Source: Pseudomonadota bacterium (lineage in GTDB: Bacteria; Pseudomonadota; Gammaproteobacteria; Burkholderiales; Burkholderiaceae_B). From it: 9,761 bases of DNA. The DNA is taken from contig JAEZBO010000096.1 of NCBI GenBank assembly GCA_023427085.1, forward strand, positions 1-9,761. The letters are read 5' to 3'. Every line of letters starts with the position of its first letter. Within the stretch, counting starts at the first letter, position 1. The notes under the pieces are model-generated. The model was given only the letters and a program-made list of their open reading frames with translations. It did no database searches and was not told the DNA's origin. The position numbers were made by a program, and so were the translations under genes. This document shows positions 1 to 6,618 of this stretch, piece by piece.

Positions 1-849
1 GCGGACGCGCTGGCGCGCGCCTGGGCCGCCTACGCCTCGAAGTCGATCGGCGCCACCGTGGTGGTCGAGAACAAGACCGGGGCCAACGGCAGCATCGCCG
101 CCAGCTATGTGGCCAAGCAGGCACCCGATGGCTACACCATGATGTTCGGCAGCAGCTCGAACATGTCGGTCAATCCCTTCACGTACTCGCAACTGTCGTA
201 CAACCCGACGCGCGACTTCGATCCGGTCACCAAGGTGGCCGGCACCTCGCAGGTGCTGGTGGCGCATCCGAAGACCGGCATCAAATCGATCGAGGACCTG
301 GTCAAGCAGGCCAAGGAACGGCCCGGCCGCATCAACCACGGCTCGGCCGGCATCGGCAACTCGACCCATCTGAACGTGGCCTACCTGGCCGGCGCGCTCG
401 GCATCGAGCTGTCGCACGTGCCGTACAAGGGCGCCGCGCCGGCCATGACCGACCTGATCGGCGGCCAGATCGAACTGACCGCCGACGCGCTGTCGGGCGC
501 CGTGCCGCAGGTCCAGGGCGGCCGCGCGGTGCCACTGGTGATCTTCGGCGACGAACGCGTCGAGCAACTGCCCGGCGTGCCGACCATGAAGGAAATCGGT
601 GTCGAAGGCTTCCCGGGCGACGCCTGGTACGGCCTGATGGCGCCCACGGGCACGCCGCCCGAGATCCTCGCGCGCCTGACCGAAGCGACTGAAAAGTTCT
701 GGCAGGACGAGGCCGTGCGCAAGCAGATGGCCGACATCTACATGACGCAGCCGCAGGCCTTCGGCCCCGAGGCCGTGAGCCAGACCATGCAGCAGGAAGC
801 CGATGTCTGGGGCCCGATCGTCAAGCGCCTGAACATCCGCAACGACTGA
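1..849 (+). CDS. Bug/TctC-family tripartite tricarboxylate transporter substrate-binding protein, 5'-truncated
   Basis: The open frame enters from the left edge (frame 1) and ends at TGA 847-849, giving 282 residues. Family members are usually about 320-330 residues, so the signal peptide and the first lobe strand, roughly 40-50 residues, lie outside the window. The visible start (ADALARAWAAYASKSIGATV) and the following VVENKTGANGS, APDGYTMMFG, VPYKGAAPAMTDLIGGQIE and LPGVPTMKEIGVEGF segments are typical of Bug receptors. These are periplasmic two-lobed proteins that deliver carboxylates or other small acids to TctAB-type permeases or act as orphan receptors. No membrane components are visible here. 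A terminator follows 16 nt after the stop. The ligand cannot be read from sequence. Family assignment is firm; the coupling to the downstream hydrolases is inferred from position only. Confidence 0.93.
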   Translation, partial: ADALARAWAAYASKSIGATVVVENKTGANGSIAASYVAKQAPDGYTMMFGSSSNMSVNPFTYSQLSYNPTRDFDPVTKVAGTSQVLVAHPKTGIKSIEDLVKQAKERPGRINHGSAGIGNSTHLNVAYLAGALGIELSHVPYKGAAPAMTDLIGGQIELTADALSGAVPQVQGGRAVPLVIFGDERVEQLPGVPTMKEIGVEGFPGDAWYGLMAPTGTPPEILARLTEATEKFWQDEAVRKQMADIYMTQPQAFGPEAVSQTMQQEADVWGPIVKRLNIRND

Positions 850-865
850 GCCAGCGCAACACCCC

Positions 866-890
866 GCCGGGCGCCCTGCCCGGCTTTTTT
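866..890 (+). terminator. Intrinsic (Rho-independent) terminator after the binding-protein gene
   Basis: A perfect 7-bp GC stem (GCCGGGC at 866-872, GCCCGGC at 878-884) with a 5-nt loop is followed immediately by six T residues (885-890). This is a textbook intrinsic terminator. It ends only 12 nt before the next start codon at 903, so there is no room for a separate promoter downstream of it. Expression of the next gene must come from read-through or from a promoter inside the upstream gene. Confidence 0.88.
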
Positions 891-902
891 CGAAAGACAC
901 TC

Positions 903-2096
903 ATGAACGACACGTTGTCCCCGCCGCTGGCCCAGGCCCTCGAGCACCTGCCGCGCGGCGAAGACTTCCTGCTCTGGCCGCCCTGCCTGCAGTCCTACGG
1001 CTACCGCATCGTCGACCGTCTGTTCGCCACCCGCACCATCCGCAGCAGCGGCCAGCCACGCGCGCTGGCGCGCGGCGCCGAGATCGACGGCCGCTACACG
1101 CTGAACGGCGAGGCGCGCAGCGTCGCCGACCTGATGGACCGCAACAACGTCGCCGGGCTGCTGGTGCTGCAGCGCGGCCAGGTCGTGCTCGAACGCTACG
1201 GCATGGGCTTCCAGCCGCATGAGCGCTGGTCGACCATGTCGACGGTCAAGTCGATGACCTCGATGCTGGTGGGCGCGGCGGTGCACGACGGCGCCATCGC
1301 CAGCATCGACGATCCGGTGACGCGCTACCTGCCCGCGCTGGCCGGCTGCCCCTACGAGTCGGTCACGGTGCGCCAGCTGATGACGATGTCGTCCGGCATG
1401 GCCTGGACCGAGGACTACACCGACAAGCAGTCGGACGTGAACCGCTACAGCAAGTCGCTGGCCGACAAGGTGCCCGGCGGCGTGCTGGCGCTGTTGCGCG
1501 GCATCGGCCGCGCCAGCCCGGCCGGCTCGGCGTGGCAGTACAACACCGGCGACACCTACCTGCTGGGCGCGGTGCTGAGCGCGGCCACCGGCGGCACGCT
1601 GGCCGACTACATGTCGCAGCGCATCTGGCAGCCTTGCGGCATGGAGTTCGACGCGTACTACACACTCGAATCGGACGACGGCCAGGAGATCGGCGGCAGC
1701 CGCGCCGGCATGGCGCTGCGCGACATCGGCCGCTTCGCGCAACTGGTGCTGGACGACGGTGTCATCGATGGCAAGCGGGTGGTGCCCGAAGGCTGGGTGG
1801 CCGAGGCCGGCAAGCCCGCCTTCACGATCCCGGCCGACCAGCATGCCGCGCACCGCCGCGCGCTGGGCCTGGTCGCCTACGGCTACAGCTGGTGGCTGCG
1901 CGGCGATGGCGCGATGCTGGCGATGGGCCACTCGGGCCAGCGCATCTTCATCGACCGCGCCGCCCAACTGGCCGTGGTGCAGTTGGCGGCCTATCCCGAG
2001 CCGCGTTACCTGAGCGCCAACGAGCCCGACCGCGACGCCGAGCTCGACGCCTTCATCGGCGCGCTGCGCCAAGCCAGCGGATCCGCCGGTGCGTGA
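903..2096 (+). CDS. Serine hydrolase of the class C beta-lactamase-related family (NylB/6-aminohexanoate-dimer hydrolase-like)
   Basis: The 397-residue protein carries the serine beta-lactamase/DD-peptidase fold signatures. These are the nucleophile motif S113-T-V-K116, a tyrosine motif Y213-N-T, and H343-S-G345 in place of the KTG triad. The size, the spacing and an EDYTD segment (170-174) before the Tyr motif resemble nylon-oligomer hydrolase NylB, whose catalytic residues are Ser112, Lys115 and Tyr215 in about 392 residues. The C-terminal GHSGQRIFIDR segment also fits. No signal peptide or membrane segment is visible, so a cytoplasmic enzyme acting on an amide or ester is likely, rather than a cell-wall enzyme or resistance lactamase. 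The ATG at 903 has only a weak purine stretch (GAAAGA) ahead of it. The stop overlaps the GTG start of the next gene. Family is secure; the substrate is unknown and could equally be an ester. Confidence 0.88.
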   Translation: MNDTLSPPLAQALEHLPRGEDFLLWPPCLQSYGYRIVDRLFATRTIRSSGQPRALARGAEIDGRYTLNGEARSVADLMDRNNVAGLLVLQRGQVVLERYGMGFQPHERWSTMSTVKSMTSMLVGAAVHDGAIASIDDPVTRYLPALAGCPYESVTVRQLMTMSSGMAWTEDYTDKQSDVNRYSKSLADKVPGGVLALLRGIGRASPAGSAWQYNTGDTYLLGAVLSAATGGTLADYMSQRIWQPCGMEFDAYYTLESDDGQEIGGSRAGMALRDIGRFAQLVLDDGVIDGKRVVPEGWVAEAGKPAFTIPADQHAAHRRALGLVAYGYSWWLRGDGAMLAMGHSGQRIFIDRAAQLAVVQLAAYPEPRYLSANEPDRDAELDAFIGALRQASGSAGA

Positions 2097-3714
2097 GCCC
2101 CGCGCGATGGTGGTGGCGGCCCAGCCCGAAGCGGCTGAAGCCGCCGCGCGGGTATTGATGGACGGGGGCAACGCGGTCGACGCCGCGGTTGCCGCCGCCT
2201 TCGTGCAATGCGTGGTCGACCCGCTGATGGCCGGCATCGCCGGCTACGGCACGCTGCAGCTGGCGCTGCCGGCACGCGGCGTGCATACCTGCATCGACTT
2301 CTGCGCCCGCGCACCCGCCGCCGCGGCGCCCGACATCTGGGCCGGCCTGGCGCTGAACGAAACCCCGGACGGCTATGCCTTCGTGGTCGAGGGCAACGTC
2401 AACGAAGCCGGCTACCAGTCGATCGGCACGCCCGGCACGCTGGCCGGCCTGGACCACGCGCTGCACCGCTACGGCAGCTGGTCGTTCGCCGACGCGCTGG
2501 CGCCGGCGCTGACCCATGCCCGCGCAGGCGTGGTGGTGCGGCCGCACATGTACCAGTACGGCGCGCTCGACCGCGCGCGCGGCGGCATGCTCGAGACCAA
2601 CGAGCGGCTGCTGCTGACCCGCACCGGCCGCAACGTCTACCTGGACGCCGGCGGCCAGTTCAAGCGGCCCGGTGAGCGCATCGACAATCCCGACCTCAGC
2701 GACACGCTGGCGCATCTGGCCCGCGTGGGTGCCGACGATTTCTATCGCGGCCAGATCGCCGACCGCATCGCGCACGACATGCAGGCGCATGGCGGCCTGC
2801 TGTCGCGGCAGGACCTGGACGATTACCGCGTCAGCGAAGCCGAACCGATCTGGGGCGACTACCGCGGCTGGCAGGTCTCGGGCTTTCCGCCGCCGGCGGG
2901 CGGCGTCACGCTGATCCAGGCGCTGCAGGTGCTGGCGCAGTTCGACATCGGCCGCATGGAACACAACGGCGCCGACTACCTGCAGGTGCTGGCCGAGACG
3001 CTCAAGTGGGTGACCATCGACAAGGACACCCGCGTCGGCGATCCCGAGTTCGTCGACGTGCCGCTGGCCGAGCTGCTGTCGCCCGCGCATGCCGCCGAAC
3101 TGGCCCGGCGCATCCGCGCTGGCGTGCGCGCCGACGTGCAGCGCATCGTGCCCGGCCAGCCGGCCGAACCGCGCGACACCACGCAGGTCTGCGTCATCGA
3201 TGCCGACGGCAATGCCGCCACGCTGACGCACAGCCTGGGCACCAGCTCGGGCATCATCACCGACGGCCTGGGCTTTCTGTACAACGGCCTGCTCAGCGGC
3301 TTCGATCCGCGTCCCGGCCGGCCCGGCTCGATCGGTCCGGGCAAGCGCCGCACCAGCTCGCAATGCCCGGCGCTGCTGTGGCGCGACGGCCAGGTGCAGG
3401 CGGTGCTGGGCGCGCCCGGCGGCACCGCGATCCCGTCGGCGCTGACGCAGACGCTGGTCAACCTGATCGACTTCGGCATGAGCCCGTTCGAGGCCGTGGC
3501 GGCGCCGCGCATCTCGGTCACCGGCAATACCATCGACCTGTCCAACCGCATCCCGCGCTACGTCAGCGACGAGCTGGCCGCGCGTGGCCAACGGGTCGCG
3601 CGTTCGCACCTGAGCTATGCCTTCGCCGCGCCGCATCTGCTGTCGCGCATCGGCGGCCGGCTGCAGGGCGGCGCGGATCCGCAACGCGACGGCGTGGCGC
3701 TGGCGGTGCGCTAG
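2089..3714 (+). CDS. Gamma-glutamyltranspeptidase-family Ntn hydrolase, no signal peptide
   Basis: The 541-residue protein matches GGT over its whole length: GGNAVDAAVAAA (26-37), SIGTPGTLAGLDHAL (111-125), DDFYRGQIADRIA (216-228) and GDYRGWQVSGFPPP (256-269). The self-cleavage/catalytic site is D363-T364-T-Q, where T364 would become the N-terminal nucleophile after autoprocessing. The oxyanion-type motif S423-S424 and the G444-G445 pair are present. Two features are unusual. Classical GGTs are exported, but this one begins directly in the conserved domain. The Arg that binds the glutamyl carboxylate in E. coli GGT (Arg114, in DFREMAP) aligns with C72 in IDFCARAP. The TTH motif is TTQ. These changes argue against glutathione and for another amide. 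I chose GTG 2089, which overlaps the preceding stop by 8 nt; ATG 2107 is a possible alternative. It is probably cotranslated with the serine hydrolase. Confidence 0.87.
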   Translation: MREPRAMVVAAQPEAAEAAARVLMDGGNAVDAAVAAAFVQCVVDPLMAGIAGYGTLQLALPARGVHTCIDFCARAPAAAAPDIWAGLALNETPDGYAFVVEGNVNEAGYQSIGTPGTLAGLDHALHRYGSWSFADALAPALTHARAGVVVRPHMYQYGALDRARGGMLETNERLLLTRTGRNVYLDAGGQFKRPGERIDNPDLSDTLAHLARVGADDFYRGQIADRIAHDMQAHGGLLSRQDLDDYRVSEAEPIWGDYRGWQVSGFPPPAGGVTLIQALQVLAQFDIGRMEHNGADYLQVLAETLKWVTIDKDTRVGDPEFVDVPLAELLSPAHAAELARRIRAGVRADVQRIVPGQPAEPRDTTQVCVIDADGNAATLTHSLGTSSGIITDGLGFLYNGLLSGFDPRPGRPGSIGPGKRRTSSQCPALLWRDGQVQAVLGAPGGTAIPSALTQTLVNLIDFGMSPFEAVAAPRISVTGNTIDLSNRIPRYVSDELAARGQRVARSHLSYAFAAPHLLSRIGGRLQGGADPQRDGVALAVR

Positions 3715-3741
3715 CGCGGCAATAAAGCCAGGGTCAAATGA

Positions 3742-3757
3742 CTGTATGGATATACAG
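3742..3757 (+). promoter_or_regulatory. LexA (SOS) box upstream of the radical SAM/UdgX operon
   Basis: CTGTATGGATATACAG fits the beta/gamma-proteobacterial LexA operator CTGT-N8-ACAG exactly. Over the extended 20 positions 3740-3759 I count 17 matches to the E. coli consensus TACTGTATATATATACAGTA. It sits in a 55-bp intergenic gap, and its last base is 12 nt before the ATG of the radical SAM gene, where LexA would block transcription initiation. The AT-rich composition stands out against the GC-rich surroundings. A repair-type operon directly downstream makes chance occurrence unlikely. Confidence 0.9.
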
Positions 3758-3763
3758 TAAAAT
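3758..3763 (+). promoter_or_regulatory. Possible -10 element of the SOS-controlled promoter
   Basis: TAAAAT differs from TATAAT at one position and directly abuts the LexA box. With normal -10 to start-site spacing, transcription would begin at or within a few bases of the ATG at 3770, giving a leaderless or nearly leaderless mRNA. No Shine-Dalgarno sequence is visible before 3770, which is consistent with this. No good -35 hexamer is seen around 3735-3740. An alternative -10 would be TATACA inside the box (3751-3756). Weak call. Confidence 0.35.
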
Positions 3764-3769
3764 GGCCAC

Positions 3770-4990
3770 ATGGACATCCAGCAGAAACTCGAGATCCTGG
3801 CCGACGCCGCCAAGTACGACGCCTCGTGCGCCAGCAGCGCCGCGCCCAAGCGCGACTCGATCGGCCGCGCCGGGCTGGGCTCGAGCACCGGCGCCGGCAT
3901 ATGCCACAGCTATACGCCCGATGGCCGCTGCGTCTCGCTGCTGAAGATCCTGCTGACCAACTTCTGCCAGTACGACTGCCAGTATTGCGTCAACCGGCGC
4001 AGCAGCAACGTGCCGCGCGCGCGCTTCTCGCCGCGCGAAGTGGTCGACCTGACGCTGGATTTCTACCGCCGCAACTACATCGATGGCCTGTTCCTGAGCT
4101 CGGGCATCATCCGCAGCGCCGACTACACGATGGAGCAGCTGGTCAACGTGGCCCGCTCGCTGCGCGACGAGCATCAGTTTCGCGGCTACATCCACCTGAA
4201 GACCATCCCCGATGCCGACACGCGGCTGATCACGCTGGCCGGCCAGTATGCCGACCGGCTCAGCGTCAACATCGAGTTGCCGACCGAAGGCGGCCTGCAA
4301 AAGCTCGCGCCCGAAAAAAGCGCGCGCACGATCCGCATCGCGATGGGCTCGATCCGGCTGTCGCAAGAGACCGCCGAACACGAAAAAGACCAGCGCCGCC
4401 GCGCGCCGGCGGGCCAGAGCACACAGATGATCGTCGGTGCCGATCCGGCCGATGACCGCACCATCCTGCAGACCGCGCAGACGCTGTACGGCTCGTACAA
4501 GCTCAAGCGGGTCTACTACTCGGCCTTCAGCCCCATCCCCGACAGCCCGGCGGCCTTGCCGGCGCAGGCGCCGCCGCTGCTGCGCGAGCACCGGCTCTAT
4601 CAGGCCGACTTCCTGATGCGCGGCTACGGGTTTCGCGCCGAAGAACTGTTCCAGGCCGAGGGCGCGCTGCCGCTCGATATCGACCCGAAACTGGGCTGGG
4701 CGCTGTCGCACCGCGAGTCCTTCCCGGTCGACCTGAACCGCGCGTCGCAGGACCTGATCGCACGCGTGCCCGGCATCGGCCTGCGCAATGCCAAGCGGCT
4801 GGTCGAGCTGCGCGGGCTGCGGCGCATCCGTTACCAGGACCTGGTGCGGCTGCGCTGCGCGATGGACAAGGTCAAGCCCTTCATCGAGGTGCAGGACTAC
4901 CGGCCGCAACGGCTGGCCGATGCGCCGTCCGAGCACCTGCGGCGCGCGCTGGCGCCAGCGCCACCTCCTGAACAGCTGAGCCTGCTATGA
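3770..4990 (+). CDS. Putative DNA modification/repair radical SAM protein with C-terminal HhH (rSAM_link_UDG type)
   Basis: The 406-residue protein has a canonical radical SAM [4Fe-4S] motif C66-QYD-C70-QY-C73 in the segment LLTNFCQYDCQYCVNRR. Further cysteines lie at C20 (DASCASS), C45 (GICHS) and C54 (DGRCVSLLK), in segments I recall as conserved in this family. The C-terminus (about 321-350, DLNRASQDLIARVPGIGLRNAKRL) is a helix-hairpin-helix of the ComEA/repair type, implying DNA contact. The N-terminus MDIQQKLEILADAAKYDASC is typical of family members and supports ATG 3770. An overlapping ATG at 3762 is out of frame. The family is described as a putative DNA modification/repair radical SAM protein that co-occurs with the domain encoded next door. 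Its substrate and product are not established to my knowledge. It is controlled by the LexA box just upstream and coupled to the next gene by an ATGA overlap (4987-4990). Confidence 0.92.
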   Translation: MDIQQKLEILADAAKYDASCASSAAPKRDSIGRAGLGSSTGAGICHSYTPDGRCVSLLKILLTNFCQYDCQYCVNRRSSNVPRARFSPREVVDLTLDFYRRNYIDGLFLSSGIIRSADYTMEQLVNVARSLRDEHQFRGYIHLKTIPDADTRLITLAGQYADRLSVNIELPTEGGLQKLAPEKSARTIRIAMGSIRLSQETAEHEKDQRRRAPAGQSTQMIVGADPADDRTILQTAQTLYGSYKLKRVYYSAFSPIPDSPAALPAQAPPLLREHRLYQADFLMRGYGFRAEELFQAEGALPLDIDPKLGWALSHRESFPVDLNRASQDLIARVPGIGLRNAKRLVELRGLRRIRYQDLVRLRCAMDKVKPFIEVQDYRPQRLADAPSEHLRRALAPAPPPEQLSLL

Positions 4991-6618
4991 CGCCGCGCAC
5001 GCTCGGCCTGCGCACCTGCGTGGTCGAAGGCGGGTATCCGCACTGGCGCAGCCTGGCCCTGGCCGCCATCGATGCCGGGCTGCCGCCCGATGCAGTGACG
5101 TGGATCGACCAGGGGCAGGCGCCGGGCGCGCAGGCCGGCGATGCGCAGATGGGCTTGGCGTATGCGGGTGAAGGCGATAGCGGTGGCGAGACCGCAGACC
5201 CGTCGCGACTGCCCACCGCTGCCGCGCCCGCCAAACCCGGCCTGCGCGTCTCGAAGGCGTTCGCGCAGCTGCTGCAAGAGGCCGCGCTGTACCGCTCGCC
5301 GCAACGCTGGTCGCTGCTGTATCGCGCGCTCTGGCGCTGGGCCCAGGGCGACCGCTCGGCCGCGTCGGCCGCCGACGAGGACGGTGCGCGGCTCAACGCG
5401 ATGTCCAAGGCGGTGCGGCGCGCGCACCACGACATGATCGCCTACCTGCGCTTTCGCCGCCGCGAGCCAGGCGGCGTGCCCGAGTACGTCGCCTGGTATG
5501 CGCCCGATCACGACGTGCTGGCCAGCGCCGCCGATCATTTCGCGCGCCGCATGGGCTCGACCAGCTGGTGGATCGCCACGCCACAAGGCGCCGCCTTGTG
5601 GGATGGCCGCACGCTGACGTTCTCGCCGGTGCCGGCCGATGCGCCGGCCTTGCAGGCCGACGCGCAGGACGACCAGATCGAACCGCTGTGGCTGGTCTAC
5701 TACAAGAGCATCTTCAATCCGGCGCGGCTGAACGAGACCGCGCTGCAGCAACGCATGCCGGTGCGCTTCTGGAAAGGCCTGCCCGAAGGCCCGCTGATCC
5801 CCGGCCTGGTCGCCGAGGCGCGCAACGGCGCCCGCCGCGATGGCCAGGCCGACGCGGTCGGGCAGATGCGCGGCAAGACCATCGCGATCGAACACGAGGC
5901 CGCGCAGCCGCAGCGCGCGGCGCCATCGACGCTCGAGGACTGCCGGCGCTGCGAGCTGTGGCGCCACGCCACGCAGGCGGTGCCCGGCGAAGGCCCGCCG
6001 TCGGCGCGCCTGATGTTGATCGGCGAACAGCCCGGCGACCACGAAGACCTGAGCGGGCGCGCCTTCATCGGCCCGGCCGGCCAGGTACTGGACGAGGCGC
6101 TGGCCCAGGCCGGCGTGGCGCGCGACAGCGTCTACCTGACCAACGCGGTCAAACATTTCAAGTGGGAACCGCGCGGCAAGCAACGGCTGCACAAAACCCC
6201 GGGACAGCGCGAGGTCGAGGCCTGTTCGCACTGGTTGCAAGAAGAAGTACAGCGCTTGCGGCCGGCGGTGATCGTGACGCTGGGCGCCACCGCCCTCAAG
6301 GCCGTGCTCGGCCCCAAGGCCTCGTTGCAGGCCCACCTGGGCCAGCCGCTGCGGGTCGGCGATAGCTGGGTGATCGCCACCTGGCATCCGTCGTACGCGT
6401 TGCGGGTACAGGGCGGGCTGAGCCGCGCCGACGTGGTGGCCGGCATGACACAAGCCTTGCGGCTGGGGCAGTTGCATGCCGACGGTGCGGCGGGCGCCGA
6501 TGGGTCTGCTGGCGCCCCGACCACCGAGCCGGCCGGCGCCAACGACCGGCGCGCCCCGGCAACCGCTCAGTCCTCGGGCGCGGCGACGGGCTCGGACATC
6601 AACTGGTCCTTGCAGTAA
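4987..6618 (+). CDS. DUF4130-type (radical SAM-linked) domain fused to UdgX-like uracil-DNA glycosylase
   Basis: The 543-residue protein has two parts. Residues about 8-275 form the radical SAM-linked domain (LYRALWRWAQG, VYYKSIFNPARLN, MPVRFWKGLPEGPLIPGL), interrupted by an Ala/Gly-rich insert at about 42-85. Residues about 315-495 form a family-4-like UDG fold. Motif A is GEQPGDHEDLSGRAFIGPAG (346-365), then NAVKHFKWEPRGKQRLHKTP (386-405), and motif B is HPSYALR (467-473). The loop KQRLH with R400 and H402 matches the KRRIH loop of Mycobacterium smegmatis UdgX, where His109 bonds covalently to the abasic site after uracil removal. Candidate Fe-S ligands are C319, C322 and C413, with H390 where ordinary family-4 enzymes have Cys (VKC). 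A low-complexity Ala/Gly/Pro tail follows residue 497. The start overlaps the previous stop (ATGA), so translation is coupled and SOS control is shared. The last 52 nt overlap the convergent LysR gene. Confidence 0.92.
   Translation: MTPRTLGLRTCVVEGGYPHWRSLALAAIDAGLPPDAVTWIDQGQAPGAQAGDAQMGLAYAGEGDSGGETADPSRLPTAAAPAKPGLRVSKAFAQLLQEAALYRSPQRWSLLYRALWRWAQGDRSAASAADEDGARLNAMSKAVRRAHHDMIAYLRFRRREPGGVPEYVAWYAPDHDVLASAADHFARRMGSTSWWIATPQGAALWDGRTLTFSPVPADAPALQADAQDDQIEPLWLVYYKSIFNPARLNETALQQRMPVRFWKGLPEGPLIPGLVAEARNGARRDGQADAVGQMRGKTIAIEHEAAQPQRAAPSTLEDCRRCELWRHATQAVPGEGPPSARLMLIGEQPGDHEDLSGRAFIGPAGQVLDEALAQAGVARDSVYLTNAVKHFKWEPRGKQRLHKTPGQREVEACSHWLQEEVQRLRPAVIVTLGATALKAVLGPKASLQAHLGQPLRVGDSWVIATWHPSYALRVQGGLSRADVVAGMTQALRLGQLHADGAAGADGSAGAPTTEPAGANDRRAPATAQSSGAATGSDINWSLQ

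Noticed and set aside
738..2237. Long minus-strand open frame opposite the serine hydrolase gene
   Set aside because: Composition is Arg/Ala/His/Gln-rich with no family motif. It is an antisense shadow produced by GC-rich codon positions, opposite a gene with intact catalytic motifs.
2053..3900. 615-codon minus-strand frame opposite the GGT-like gene, crossing the LexA box
   Set aside because: Low-complexity Arg/Ala/Gln composition, no recognisable domain, and it spans two real genes and the intergenic operator.
3738..3944. Short plus-strand frame starting at ATG 3738 inside the LexA region
   Set aside because: It overlaps the radical SAM start out of frame, quickly becomes Ser/Arg/Ala-rich, and has no ribosome binding site.
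3734..6477. Minus-strand frames opposite the radical SAM and UdgX genes (3734-4936 and 4897-6477)
   Set aside because: Both are antisense to genes with clear motifs and show the same shadow composition; neither contains a known domain.
6525..6566. GC-rich inverted repeats near the end of the UdgX-fusion gene as a possible bidirectional terminator
   Set aside because: Arms are short and overlapping (GGCGCC, CCGGC), and no T-run follows on either strand. Such matches are expected by chance at this base composition.
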